DNA from: Pseudolabrys sp.
GTDB taxonomy: Bacteria > Pseudomonadota > Alphaproteobacteria > Rhizobiales > Xanthobacteraceae
Assembly: GCA_029945495.1 (NCBI GenBank)
Contig: JAQSCR010000441.1
Location: forward strand, 1-14,353
DNA: 14,353 bases
Direction: 5' to 3'
The notes under the pieces were generated by a model. The model saw only the letters and a list, made by a program, of their open reading frames with translations, did no database searches and was not told the origin of the DNA. The position numbers were made by a program, and so were the translations under genes. Below, one piece after another: positions 7,090 through 14,271 of the stretch; positions within the stretch are counted from its first letter, which is position 1, and the number at the start of each line of letters is the position of its first letter.

Positions 7090-7376
7090 TTTCTTCTGTG
7101 CCGCGCTCAAACGGGGGTGGCTTTGACAGAGGTGCGTATATCGGCTGTTGGCGCGTCCGAAAAGCCCCCACTTAACGGTTAATTCGGTACCGGCGGCCGC
7201 GAGGTTATTGCGGCGCCGGCGGTGGGAAATCATTCGCTGCAAGTGTGGGCCGTAACGGGCACCCGTTGCCCACCCGGCCGGCGGCCGGCGATATTGCTTC
7301 TCCGATGGTCTTGCCGTTTAAGGTTTGTCGACGCCGCGCCTGCCGATGTGCGGGGCCGTGAACAGGAACTTCTCGC
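7090..7376. promoter_or_regulatory. Divergent folD / GMC oxidoreductase spacer
   Basis: This 287-bp region has no convincing gene and should contain promoters for both flanking genes. A perfect TTGACA occurs at 7123-7128 on the plus strand, but without a good -10 at normal spacing. TTGCTT (7294-7299) followed after 17 bases by TTTAAG (7317-7322) is a weak candidate for the GMC gene. The main visible structure is the bulged hairpin at 7245-7273, followed by a GC-rich CGGCCGGCGG tract. AGGAA at 7364-7368 is the ribosome site of the GMC gene. Confidence 0.4.
7245..7273. repeat. Long inverted repeat (bulged hairpin) in the folD/GMC spacer
   Basis: GTGGGC (7245-7250) pairs with GCCCAC (7268-7273), and AACGGG (7254-7259) pairs with CCCGTT (7262-7267). 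Only CGT (7251-7253) is unpaired on the left arm. In RNA the terminal loop would widen to GCAC. Twelve pairs with one 3-base bulge is far more than expected by chance in a short spacer. It lies upstream of both flanking genes and lacks a T-run, so an operator or leader RNA structure is more likely than a terminator. Confidence 0.6.
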
Positions 7377-9059
7377 GTGGACAATCCCGATTTCCTGATC
7401 GTCGGCGGCGGCACGGCCGGCTCGGTGCTGGCGGCGCGCTTGAGCGAGGACGGCGTCACGCGCGTGCTGCTGGCCGAGGCCGGCGACGATACACCGCCGG
7501 ATGCGACACCGGCCGACATTGCCGACACATTTCCCAGTTCATCGCTTAATCGGGGATATTTCTGGCCCGAGCTGAAAGCCGAGCGGGTAATCGGCGAGGC
7601 CCGGCGGCCCTATCCGCAGGCGCGCGTCATGGGCGGCGGGTCGAGCGTGATGGGCATGTGGGCCTTGCGCGGCCTGCCGTCGGACTTCGACGGCTGGGCG
7701 GCGGCCGGCGCGCAAGGGTGGGCCTGGAACGATGTCGTTAAATTCTACCGGCAGGTAGAAGACGATCCCGTCCGGCCGCGGGTGACCAATTCATCCGGTG
7801 CGATGCCGATCAACCGGGTGCCGAAACAGGAATGGCCGGACTTCGTGCAAGCGATCGAGCGGGTCGCCAAGCAACGCGGCTTTTCGCTTGTCGACGATAT
7901 CAATGAAGAGGGCGGCGACGGCTTCTTCGCCATGCCGCTCAGCCAGGGTAACGGCCGGCGGGCCTCGAGCCCGCACTGCTATCTGACCAGCGCGGTGCGG
8001 CGGCGCGCCAATCTTGCGATCATGGCGAACACCATCGTCACGGCGCTCAAGGTCGATGGTGGCCGGGTCGTCGGCGTCACGATGGAGCAGGGCGGACACA
8101 TCCGCACGGTGACGGCGAAGCAGGTGATCCTGAGCGCGGGCGCCATTCATTCGCCAGCGATGCTGCTGCGCAGCGGAATTGGCCCGGCGCAGGACCTACG
8201 CAAGCTGGGCATTACCGTCGCCGTCGACCGGCCGGGCGTCGGCGCCAACCTGCAAAATCACCCTTACTTGCATTTCGCCTTGACGATTCCACCCGGCCTT
8301 CGGCTGGCGGCGGCGTTGCATCAATTCGGGCTTGCCGGCTTGCGGCATTCCTCCGGTTACGCCGATTGTCAGGCCGGCGATTTGTTGGCCTTTGCCATTG
8401 GCCGGGTCAGCCCGCGTCCCTTCGGCGCGGCGCTCGGCATGGTCGGCGCGGCATTGTATTCACCGCATTCGCGCGGCCGCGTCACGCTCGACAATCCCGA
8501 TATCCGCATTCCGCCGCGCATCGATTTTCGCCTGCTGTCGGATCCGTGCGATGCGCCGCGCTTCATCCAGGCGGCGCGCTTTTCGGAAAGTCTGTTGCGC
8601 GATGCCGCGCTGGCGCGAACTTACGAGGATGCGTTCATCCTGCCGCCGATCCTGTCGCTGCATCAATTCAACCAGCCCGGATTGAAAGGTGCGCTGTTCG
8701 GCTTGGCTGCCAAGGTGGCGATGAATGCGCCGGCCGCGATCAAGCGTCGTCTGCTGGAACAGGTCATCAGCCCGGGCCGCTGGATCGGCAATCGGCGGCG
8801 GCAGCGGCCGGTCACTGACGCGGAAATAATCGCCGCCGCTGCGCCAATGGGCCATCCGACCAGTACATGCGCGATCGGCCGTGCCGATGCGCCGATGGCG
8901 GTGGTCGATTCCGATTGCCGAGTCTATGGCGTTGGCAATCTGCGGGTTGTCGATGCGTCGGTGATGCCTTCGGTGCCGAGCGCGAATACCAACCTGCCAA
9001 CGACGATGATCGGCGAGAAGCTCGCGCATGCGATTCGCGCGAACGGCGTCGCCGGCTGA
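7377..9059 (+). CDS. GMC-family FAD-dependent oxidoreductase (alcohol/choline dehydrogenase-like)
   Basis: This 560-aa flavoprotein belongs to the glucose-methanol-choline family, which oxidises primary alcohols to aldehydes. The N-terminal FAD-binding fold is DFLIVGGGTAGSVLAARLSED, with GxGxxG at residues 10-15. The second FAD motif is MGGGSSVMGMWALRG (85-99). The usual Asn in this motif (GGSSxxN) is replaced by Met92. The mid-protein signature GAIHSPAMLLRSGIGP is present. The C-terminal catalytic pair appears intact: His493 in GHPTSTC and Asn537 in SANTNLP. The start is GTG 7377, supported by AGGAA eight bases upstream and by the FAD motif following at once. No signal peptide is seen, so it is cytosolic or peripheral. 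It stands alone, convergent with leuD (6-bp gap). The substrate is unknown; a hydroxymethyl or sugar-derived alcohol is possible. Confidence 0.92.
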   Translation: MDNPDFLIVGGGTAGSVLAARLSEDGVTRVLLAEAGDDTPPDATPADIADTFPSSSLNRGYFWPELKAERVIGEARRPYPQARVMGGGSSVMGMWALRGLPSDFDGWAAAGAQGWAWNDVVKFYRQVEDDPVRPRVTNSSGAMPINRVPKQEWPDFVQAIERVAKQRGFSLVDDINEEGGDGFFAMPLSQGNGRRASSPHCYLTSAVRRRANLAIMANTIVTALKVDGGRVVGVTMEQGGHIRTVTAKQVILSAGAIHSPAMLLRSGIGPAQDLRKLGITVAVDRPGVGANLQNHPYLHFALTIPPGLRLAAALHQFGLAGLRHSSGYADCQAGDLLAFAIGRVSPRPFGAALGMVGAALYSPHSRGRVTLDNPDIRIPPRIDFRLLSDPCDAPRFIQAARFSESLLRDAALARTYEDAFILPPILSLHQFNQPGLKGALFGLAAKVAMNAPAAIKRRLLEQVISPGRWIGNRRRQRPVTDAEIIAAAAPMGHPTSTCAIGRADAPMAVVDSDCRVYGVGNLRVVDASVMPSVPSANTNLPTTMIGEKLAHAIRANGVAG

Positions 9060-9065
9060 GCGCGG

Positions 9066-9692
9066 TCAGTCCGATTGGCCGTGACCGGGGATGACCCACG
9101 GTTGTTGCCGCACATGCGCGGCTTTGAACGCTTCGATTTCGGCATGAAACGATCGGGTGAGATCGATGTCATCCCAGCCGTTGAGGAGGCGGGTGCGCCG
9201 CGCGGCATCGATGTCGAAATGAATCGACAGTTTACCGCAGACGATCGTTTGTGCTTCGAGATCGACCGACACAGTCTGCGATGTGTCCCGGTTTAGCGCC
9301 GCGATCAACGCCTCATTGTCGGATTCGCCAGTCACCGCCGTCAGCAGGCCATTCTTGGCGGCGTTTTGCGAAAAAATATCGCCGAATGACGGCGCGATCA
9401 GGCAGCGGATGCCATAATCGAACAGCGCGTAGACCGCGGCCTCGCGCGACGAACCGCCGCCGAAATTGGCGCCGGAGACGATGATCTTCGCCTGCCGCCA
9501 CGGCGATTGATTGAGCGGGAATTGCGGCTGCTCGTTATCGGAAGCGTCAAACCGCAGGTCGTGAAACAGCGCCTTGGCGTGCGCGCCGTCGCGCTTCAGC
9601 TTGAGAAAGCGCGCCGGCAGGATCTGATCGGTGTCGATATTCTCCACGGCAAGCGGGCAGGCGATGGCGGTGAGACGGGTGAATTTTTCCAT
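9066..9692 (-). CDS. leuD: LeuD-family hydro-lyase small subunit (3-isopropylmalate dehydratase-like)
   Basis: This 208-aa swivel-domain subunit pairs with the [4Fe-4S] large subunit encoded just upstream. Family features include NIDTDQILPARFLK (18-31), GSSRE (80-84) with the catalytic Ser81 and Arg83, YGIRCLIAPSFGDIF (93-107) and NGLL (114-117). Typical biosynthetic LeuD reads NFGCGSSREHAPWAL. Here residues 76-90 are NFGGGSSREAAVYAL, so the Cys, His and Trp are changed while Ser and Arg are kept. That suggests a different hydroxy-diacid substrate (for example a methylmalate or citraconate type) rather than isopropylmalate, which is inference. ATG 9692 is used because GGAAGG lies at suitable spacing within the leuC 3' end. 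A longer in-frame start would overlap leuC. It is 4 bases downstream of leuC, so translation is probably coupled. Confidence 0.9.
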   Translation of the reverse strand: MEKFTRLTAIACPLAVENIDTDQILPARFLKLKRDGAHAKALFHDLRFDASDNEQPQFPLNQSPWRQAKIIVSGANFGGGSSREAAVYALFDYGIRCLIAPSFGDIFSQNAAKNGLLTAVTGESDNEALIAALNRDTSQTVSVDLEAQTIVCGKLSIHFDIDAARRTRLLNGWDDIDLTRSFHAEIEAFKAAHVRQQPWVIPGHGQSD

Positions 9693-9696
9693 GAGT

Positions 9697-11121
9697 CTAG
9701 ACCTTCCGCCCGACTGTGAGTGGCCGCACATCGGCGAGATGGCCGGCGACCGCGGCGGCGGCGACCATTGCCGGAGACATAATGTGCGTACGCGCGCCGG
9801 CACCCTGCCGGCCGCGGAAGTTGCGGTTGGTGGTCGAGGCGCAGCGCTCGCCGGACGGGACGATGTCGCCGTTGATGCCGACGCACATCGAGCAGCCGGA
9901 GTCGACCCATTCCAGTCCCGCTTCGCGGAAGATGCGGTCGAGGCCTTCGTCTTCGGCTTGACGTTTCACGCTCGATGAGCCCGGTGACACCATGCCTGGC
10001 ACTTTGCTGACGCGGCCGGCGAGAACAGCCGCGGCGGCGCGCAAGTCCTCGATGCGCGCATTGGTGCACGAGCCGATGAACACGCGGTCGATGGCGATGT
10101 CGGTGAGTTTCTCGCCCGCTGTCAGGCCCATGTAATCGAGCGCGCCACGGATATAGTTGGCGCGGTCCGCATTGGTCTCGCCGGCCGGGTCCGGCACGCG
10201 ACCGTCGATCGGCAAAGCATCCTCCGGGCTGATGCCCCAGGTGACAACCGGGGCAAGCCGCGACGCATCGATCCTCACCTCGTGGTCGAATTGCGCGCCG
10301 GGGTCGGTCGCCAATTGGCTCCAGTCACGCACGGCGCGTTCGAATGCTTCACCCTTGGGGGCGAACTCGCGGCCCTCGATATAGGCGAACGTCGTCGCAT
10401 CGGGCGCCACCATGCCGCAGCGGCCGCCGGCTTCGATCGCCATGTTGCAGAGCGTCAGCCGCGCCTCCATCGATTGCGCGCGAATGGCGGCCCCAGTGAA
10501 TTCGATGGCGTGGCCGCTGGCGCCATTGGCGCCGATGGCCGCGATGATGGAAAGAGCGATGTCCTTGGCGCCGAAGCCGTCGGCCAGACGGCCGTCGACC
10601 GTGATCCGCATGCGCTTCGGCTTTTTTTGCCACAGCGTCTGCGTCATCAGTACGTGCGCCACTTCCGACGCGCCGATGCCAAAGGCGTAGGCGCCGAGCG
10701 CGCCGTGCGTCGAGGTGTGGCTGTCGCCGCAGACGATCAGAAGCCCGGGCAAGGTCAGACCTAATTCGGGGCCGACGACGTGAACGATGCCCTGGCGGCG
10801 ATCGTTCAGGCCGAACGAGCGGATGCCGTGGTTGGCGACGTTCTTGTTGAACGTGTCGACCATGCGGGCGATCTCGGGATTGGCGATGGGCCCGCCTGCG
10901 CTGCGGTGGGTCGGCACATAATGGTCGGCGACGCCGAAGGTCAGCGCCGGCTCGGCGACCTTGGCGCCGCGTCGATCGAGCTGGTTGAAGCCGTGAAACG
11001 ATCCCTCATGCACATAATGCCGGTCGACCCACAGCAGGCTTTCGCCGTCGCGCGCGACGATTTCGTGGCTGGCCCACAATTTGTCGAACAATGTCGCCGG
11101 CGTGGTGTTCGGTTGGTTCAT
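9697..11121 (-). CDS. leuC: LeuC-family hydro-lyase large subunit (aconitase superfamily, [4Fe-4S])
   Basis: This 474-aa subunit has the normal LeuC length. It carries the cubane iron-sulfur cluster and catalyses dehydration/rehydration of a 2- or 3-hydroxy diacid. Motifs include the LWVDRHYVHEGS segment (30-41), IVCGDSHTSTHGALGAYAFGIG (129-150), EARLTLCNMAIEAGGR, VFIGSCTNARIEDLR (347-361) and GCSMC (409-413). Cys352, Cys410 and Cys413 are the likely cluster ligands. GCSMCVGIN differs from the GCSMCLAMN common in biosynthetic LeuC, matching the divergence seen in the small subunit. I chose ATG 11121 over a TTG 30 bases upstream because the family sequence (TLFDKLWASHEI) begins soon after it. 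It is divergent from a HutC-type regulator and a Liv transporter, which suggests substrate-induced catabolic use. Ordinary leucine biosynthesis is the alternative. Confidence 0.92.
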   Translation of the reverse strand: MNQPNTTPATLFDKLWASHEIVARDGESLLWVDRHYVHEGSFHGFNQLDRRGAKVAEPALTFGVADHYVPTHRSAGGPIANPEIARMVDTFNKNVANHGIRSFGLNDRRQGIVHVVGPELGLTLPGLLIVCGDSHTSTHGALGAYAFGIGASEVAHVLMTQTLWQKKPKRMRITVDGRLADGFGAKDIALSIIAAIGANGASGHAIEFTGAAIRAQSMEARLTLCNMAIEAGGRCGMVAPDATTFAYIEGREFAPKGEAFERAVRDWSQLATDPGAQFDHEVRIDASRLAPVVTWGISPEDALPIDGRVPDPAGETNADRANYIRGALDYMGLTAGEKLTDIAIDRVFIGSCTNARIEDLRAAAAVLAGRVSKVPGMVSPGSSSVKRQAEDEGLDRIFREAGLEWVDSGCSMCVGINGDIVPSGERCASTTNRNFRGRQGAGARTHIMSPAMVAAAAVAGHLADVRPLTVGRKV

Positions 11122-11172
11122 TGCATAATTCTTGTGTGCCAGTGCCCGCAAAGAGGGCTTGCGGTCCGGAGC

Positions 11173-11200
11173 GCATATTGTATGCTAAATAATACATAGT
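11173..11200. promoter_or_regulatory. Putative GntR operator/promoter between leuC and the UTRA regulator
   Basis: The AT-rich core of the 129-bp divergent spacer has two overlapping dyads. GCATA-TTG-TATGC at 11173-11185 is a perfect 5-bp inverted repeat with 3-base spacing. TGTAT (11179-11183) with ATACA (11192-11196) forms a second. TGTAT/ATACA half-sites are typical of GntR-family operators. TACAAT on the minus strand (11182-11177) could be the -10 of leuC. TTGCGG (11159-11164) with TATGCT (11181-11186) is a weak plus-strand promoter. Control of both directions by the adjacent regulator is inferred. Confidence 0.5.
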
Positions 11201-11250
11201 AAAGTGGCCGCCTCATTGTGAGACGGGACACTCACGTTTTCGGAGGCCCG

Positions 11251-12072
11251 GTGCCGGATCGATTGCAGGAAGCCAAGGGCCGCCAAGTCTATCTGGTGTT
11301 GCGCGACCGCATTGTCAGCGGCGCCGTCCGGTTTGGCGCGCGGCTTCCCAATGAAAACGATCTGGCCGTGGCGCACGATGTGTCGCGGGTCACCATCCGC
11401 CGCGCGCTCGGCGAACTGGAACGCGAGCACCTGATCGAACGGCGCCGCAGCCTCGGGACCCGGGTGATTTACCGGCCGTCGCCGGCGCGGATGACCGCCG
11501 ATATCTCCGGCGTCCTCGCCAATATCGCCAATATGGGCCGCAGCACCAAGGTCAAGCTGCTGTCGTTCGATTATGTGCCGGCGGGCAGCGCGGCGGGCGA
11601 GGCGCTGGGCGTCGGCGAGCATGACCTGCTGCAACGCGCGGTGCGCGTGCGCTCGGTCGATGGCGTGCCGTTTTCCTACCTTGTCACCCATGTACCGGAG
11701 CGGATCGGCATCACCTTCAAGGCGAAGGACCTGGCCGACCGGCCTTTGCTGGAATTGCTGGAACGCTCCGGCGTCAAGGTAGAACGCGCCACCCAGCGGA
11801 TTTCCGCCTGTCTGGCCGCCCCCCATGTTGCCAAAGCCTTGGGCGTCAAGACCGGCTCGCCGCTGATCGAACTGGTCCGCATCGTCTACGATCGCGACAA
11901 TCGCGGCGTCGAGCATTTGCACGCGCTCTACCGGCCCGACCGTTATGGCCTCGAATTCGATCTGGTTCGTTCCGGCGACGCCGCCCAGCGGAGCTGGTCG
12001 GCTCTGCCGCAAGCGGCCCGCAAGTCGAAAACAAACGGCAAAACTAAATCGCCTGATGACCTGTCCATATAA
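11251..12072 (+). CDS. GntR-family transcriptional regulator, HutC/UTRA subfamily
   Basis: This 273-aa repressor-type regulator has an N-terminal winged helix-turn-helix (about residues 10-75; LPNENDLAVAHDVSRVTIRRALGELE) and a UTRA small-molecule-binding domain (about 90-245). A Lys/Ser-rich C-terminal tail of about 20 residues follows. The start GTG 11251 has CGGAGG four bases before it. A GTG at 11218 is in frame but poorly placed and would add 11 non-family residues. It is the first gene of a unit with the Liv-type binding protein (17-bp gap) and permeases, and is divergent from leuC-leuD. It probably senses the imported compound or a product and regulates both units. UTRA ligands vary widely (histidine derivatives, amino sugars, organic acids), so the effector is unknown. 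Confidence 0.92.
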   Translation: MPDRLQEAKGRQVYLVLRDRIVSGAVRFGARLPNENDLAVAHDVSRVTIRRALGELEREHLIERRRSLGTRVIYRPSPARMTADISGVLANIANMGRSTKVKLLSFDYVPAGSAAGEALGVGEHDLLQRAVRVRSVDGVPFSYLVTHVPERIGITFKAKDLADRPLLELLERSGVKVERATQRISACLAAPHVAKALGVKTGSPLIELVRIVYDRDNRGVEHLHALYRPDRYGLEFDLVRSGDAAQRSWSALPQAARKSKTNGKTKSPDDLSI

Positions 12073-12089
12073 ACCGAGGGAGAAGTACC

Positions 12090-13331
12090 GTGTCGCATAC
12101 CTTCAATAGTTTGAACCGACGTCGCTTCCTGCAATCGTCCGCGCTGACCGTCGCCGCCGCCGCAAGCGGCACGTTGGCGGCGCCGGCTATTCTGCGCGCC
12201 CAGGGCGGCGCGGTGAAAGTCGGTCTGTTGCAGCCGGTCTCCGGCGCGCTCGCCTATTCCGGCCAGCAGGGCCGGCTCGGCGCTTCGCTCGCGGTGGATG
12301 AAATCAATGCCGCCGGCGGCATCAAGAGCATGGGCGGCGCCAAGATCGAGCCGGTGCTCGGCGATGCGCTTTCGACCCCGGAGGGCGGCAACGCCGAAGT
12401 CGAGAAGATGAACTCGGCCGGCGTCTCCGCCATCGTCGGCGGCTACGCCAGCAACATCTGCCTTGCCACCACCCAGACCGCCGCGCGTTACGAGCTGCCG
12501 TATCTCGTCGACGTCGGCGTGACGGACGCCATCGTCACCCGCGGCCTGAAGAACACCTTCCGTTTCGGCCCCGGCTTCGGCGTCATCGCCAAGACCGCGC
12601 TCGCCAATCTCATTGCCATCAACGACAAGGCCGGCAAGCCGGCCAAGACCGTGATGATCGTGCACGAGGACTCGGCCTTCGGCTCCGGTCTCGCCAAGCT
12701 GTTGAACGCGCAGTTGCCGGCGGGCGGCTTCCAGATTCTCGAGACCATCCCGCATCCGACGCCGACGCGCGATTTCAACAACGTCGTGCTGAAGATCAAG
12801 GCCGCCAATCCGGACATCGTCATTCCGGCGAACTACTACAACGAGTACGTTCTGCTCGCCCGCACCATGCAGCAGCAGAAGGTGCGGCCGAAGGCGGCGA
12901 TCTATTCGGTGCTCGGCGGCGCGGCTTCGTCCTACAAATTCGTTAAGGAGTTTCCGGAAGCGGCGCAGTACATCATGGACTGCAATCACTGGTTCGATCC
13001 GCGCAACCCGAAAGCCCTTGCACTGAAGAAGAAGGTCGAAGCGCAGGGCCAGTTCTTTACCTACGAGGTCTATCTCAACTACAGCAGCGTGCTGCTGCTG
13101 GCGGACGCGCTCGAGCGTGCGAAGTCGGCGGACCGTGCCGCCATCACCGCGGCGCTGGCGAGTTCGACCTTCGCTGGTCATGTCATGCCCTATGGTCCGA
13201 CCAAATTCGTCGACGGCCAGAACCAGGGCGCGGCGCCGGCCAACACGCAGGTGATCAACGGCGACATCCAGGTCATCCTGCCGGAAGCCTTCGCATCGGC
13301 GAAGCCGATCTACCCCTTGCCGCCGGCATGA
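12090..13331 (+). CDS. Liv-type ABC transporter substrate-binding protein with Tat signal
   Basis: This 413-aa periplasmic binding protein of the branched-chain amino acid/amide family (Peripla_BP_6) delivers substrate to LivH/LivM-type permeases. The N-terminus NRRRFLQSS (9-17), then an Ala-rich hydrophobic stretch ending near ILRAQ, is a twin-arginine (Tat) signal. This suggests export after folding. The mature start VKVGLLQPVSGALAYSGQQGRLGASLAVDEINAAGGI is typical of the family, as are AIVGGYASNICLATTQTAARYELPYLVD and the closing GDIQVILPEAFA. The GTG start at 12090 is preceded by GAGGGAGA. It is the second gene of the operon after the UTRA regulator. Members of this family also bind aromatic acids, urea and short carboxylates, so the ligand need not be an amino acid. 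The divergent LeuCD pair hints at a branched C5-C6 acid (inference). Confidence 0.93.
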   Translation: MSHTFNSLNRRRFLQSSALTVAAAASGTLAAPAILRAQGGAVKVGLLQPVSGALAYSGQQGRLGASLAVDEINAAGGIKSMGGAKIEPVLGDALSTPEGGNAEVEKMNSAGVSAIVGGYASNICLATTQTAARYELPYLVDVGVTDAIVTRGLKNTFRFGPGFGVIAKTALANLIAINDKAGKPAKTVMIVHEDSAFGSGLAKLLNAQLPAGGFQILETIPHPTPTRDFNNVVLKIKAANPDIVIPANYYNEYVLLARTMQQQKVRPKAAIYSVLGGAASSYKFVKEFPEAAQYIMDCNHWFDPRNPKALALKKKVEAQGQFFTYEVYLNYSSVLLLADALERAKSADRAAITAALASSTFAGHVMPYGPTKFVDGQNQGAAPANTQVINGDIQVILPEAFASAKPIYPLPPA

Positions 13332-13345
13332 TAGAAATGGCTGAA

Positions 13346-13371
13346 GCGGCGCCGGAGAAATCCGGCGCCGC
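13346..13371 (+). other. Intercistronic hairpin with GAAA tetraloop between the binding protein and livH
   Basis: GCGGCGCCGGA (13346-13356) and TCCGGCGCCGC (13361-13371) form a perfect 11-bp stem closed by a GAAA (GNRA) loop. It lies 15 bases after the binding-protein stop and 30 bases before the livH GTG. No T-run follows. It probably protects the upstream mRNA 3' end or partly attenuates read-through, keeping binding protein in excess over permease. A following GCGGCGCCGG tract could form an alternative pairing. Confidence 0.65.
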
Positions 13372-13401
13372 CGCGGCGCCGGCCGAGAGCGTGGCGTACC
13401 C

Positions 13402-14271
13402 GTGCAACTGACAATTCTCCTTCCGGCAATCCTCAACGGTCTTCTGACCGGAGCCGTCTACGCGCTGATCGCGCTTGGGCTGACGCTGGTCTATGGCGTG
13501 CTGCACATCATCAACTTCGCGCACGGCGCGATGCTGACCGCGGCTCTGTTCGCGGCGTTCTTCATGCACAAGCTGCTGGGGGTCGATCCCTATATCGCCG
13601 TATTTTTTCTGGCGCCCGCATTCTTTGCGCTGGGCTACGCGCTGCAACGTTTCGTCATTGGCCCGGCCGCGCACGGCATCGACAGCAATATTCTTCTGGT
13701 GACGCTCGGCCTCTCGATCGTGATCGAAAACGCGATGCTGCATTTCTTCCGCGCCGATACCCGCACCATCGACGTCGCCTATGCCTTCGATGTCGTGCCG
13801 ATCGCGGGGGCCTATCTGTCGGTGCCGCGGCTGGTTGGATTCGCGGTTGCCGTGCTCGTCGCGCTGCTGCTGTCGATGCTGCTGACGATGACCGATACCG
13901 GCAAGGCGATCCGCGCCGTCGCCAAGGAGAAGCTGGGCGCCGAATTGTGCGGCATCGACGTCGCCCATGTCTACGCGGTGACCTTCGGCCTCGGCGCCGC
14001 CTGTGTCGCTGTCGCCGCCTGCCTGCTGATCCCGACCTATTACGTCAATCCGCATGTCGGCAACGCCTTTGTGTTGATTGCGTTCACCGTTGTCGTTCTC
14101 GGCGGCATGGGCTCGATCCCGGGCGCCTTGATCGGCGGGTTGTTCGTCGGCGTCGTCGAAAGCCTGTGCGGGCTTTATCTCGGCGAATCGCTCGGCCAGA
14201 TCGGCATCTTTCTGATGTTCATCCTGGTGCTGCTGTTTCGCCCCAGCGGTTTGCTGGGAGCGCGCGCATGA
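13402..14271 (+). CDS. livH: Branched-chain amino acid-type ABC transporter permease, LivH family
   Basis: This 289-aa inner-membrane permease has about eight hydrophobic segments and the usual LivH length. It starts with ILNGLLTGAVYALIALGLTLVYGVLHIINFAHGAM, the family N-terminus. The cytoplasmic loop TDTGKAIRAVAKEKLGAELCGID, with the conserved Ala-rich/Gly motif contacting the ATPase, is present. So is VVLGGMGSIPGALIGGLFVGVVE near the end and FRPSGLLG at the C-terminus. GTG 13402 is the first possible start after an in-frame TGA at 13342. Its ribosome site is poor, so expression is probably lower than that of the binding protein and may depend on the hairpin just upstream. Its stop overlaps the next start as ATGA. 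Confidence 0.94.
   Translation: MQLTILLPAILNGLLTGAVYALIALGLTLVYGVLHIINFAHGAMLTAALFAAFFMHKLLGVDPYIAVFFLAPAFFALGYALQRFVIGPAAHGIDSNILLVTLGLSIVIENAMLHFFRADTRTIDVAYAFDVVPIAGAYLSVPRLVGFAVAVLVALLLSMLLTMTDTGKAIRAVAKEKLGAELCGIDVAHVYAVTFGLGAACVAVAACLLIPTYYVNPHVGNAFVLIAFTVVVLGGMGSIPGALIGGLFVGVVESLCGLYLGESLGQIGIFLMFILVLLFRPSGLLGARA

Noticed and set aside
7123..7151. Perfect TTGACA as a promoter for the GMC gene
   Set aside because: No acceptable -10 lies 16-18 bases downstream, and it is about 250 bases before the gene.
9063..9087. CGGTCA / TGACCG inverted repeat at the GMC-leuD convergent junction as a terminator
   Set aside because: The stem is only 6 bp with a 13-base interior and no T-run on either strand. 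Chance or weak function cannot be told apart.
1..11121. Nicotinate-fermentation-like pathway (hydroxymethylglutarate dehydrogenase plus dimethylmaleate hydratase)
   Set aside because: The dehydrogenase family and the LeuCD-type pair superficially fit, but they lie in separately regulated clusters. No methyleneglutarate mutase, isomerase or lyase gene is present.
11943..13436. 497-codon open frame opposite the Liv binding protein
   Set aside because: It is antisense to a well-supported Tat-exported binding protein. Its Arg/Gly/Asp-rich composition and lack of domain mark it as a shadow.
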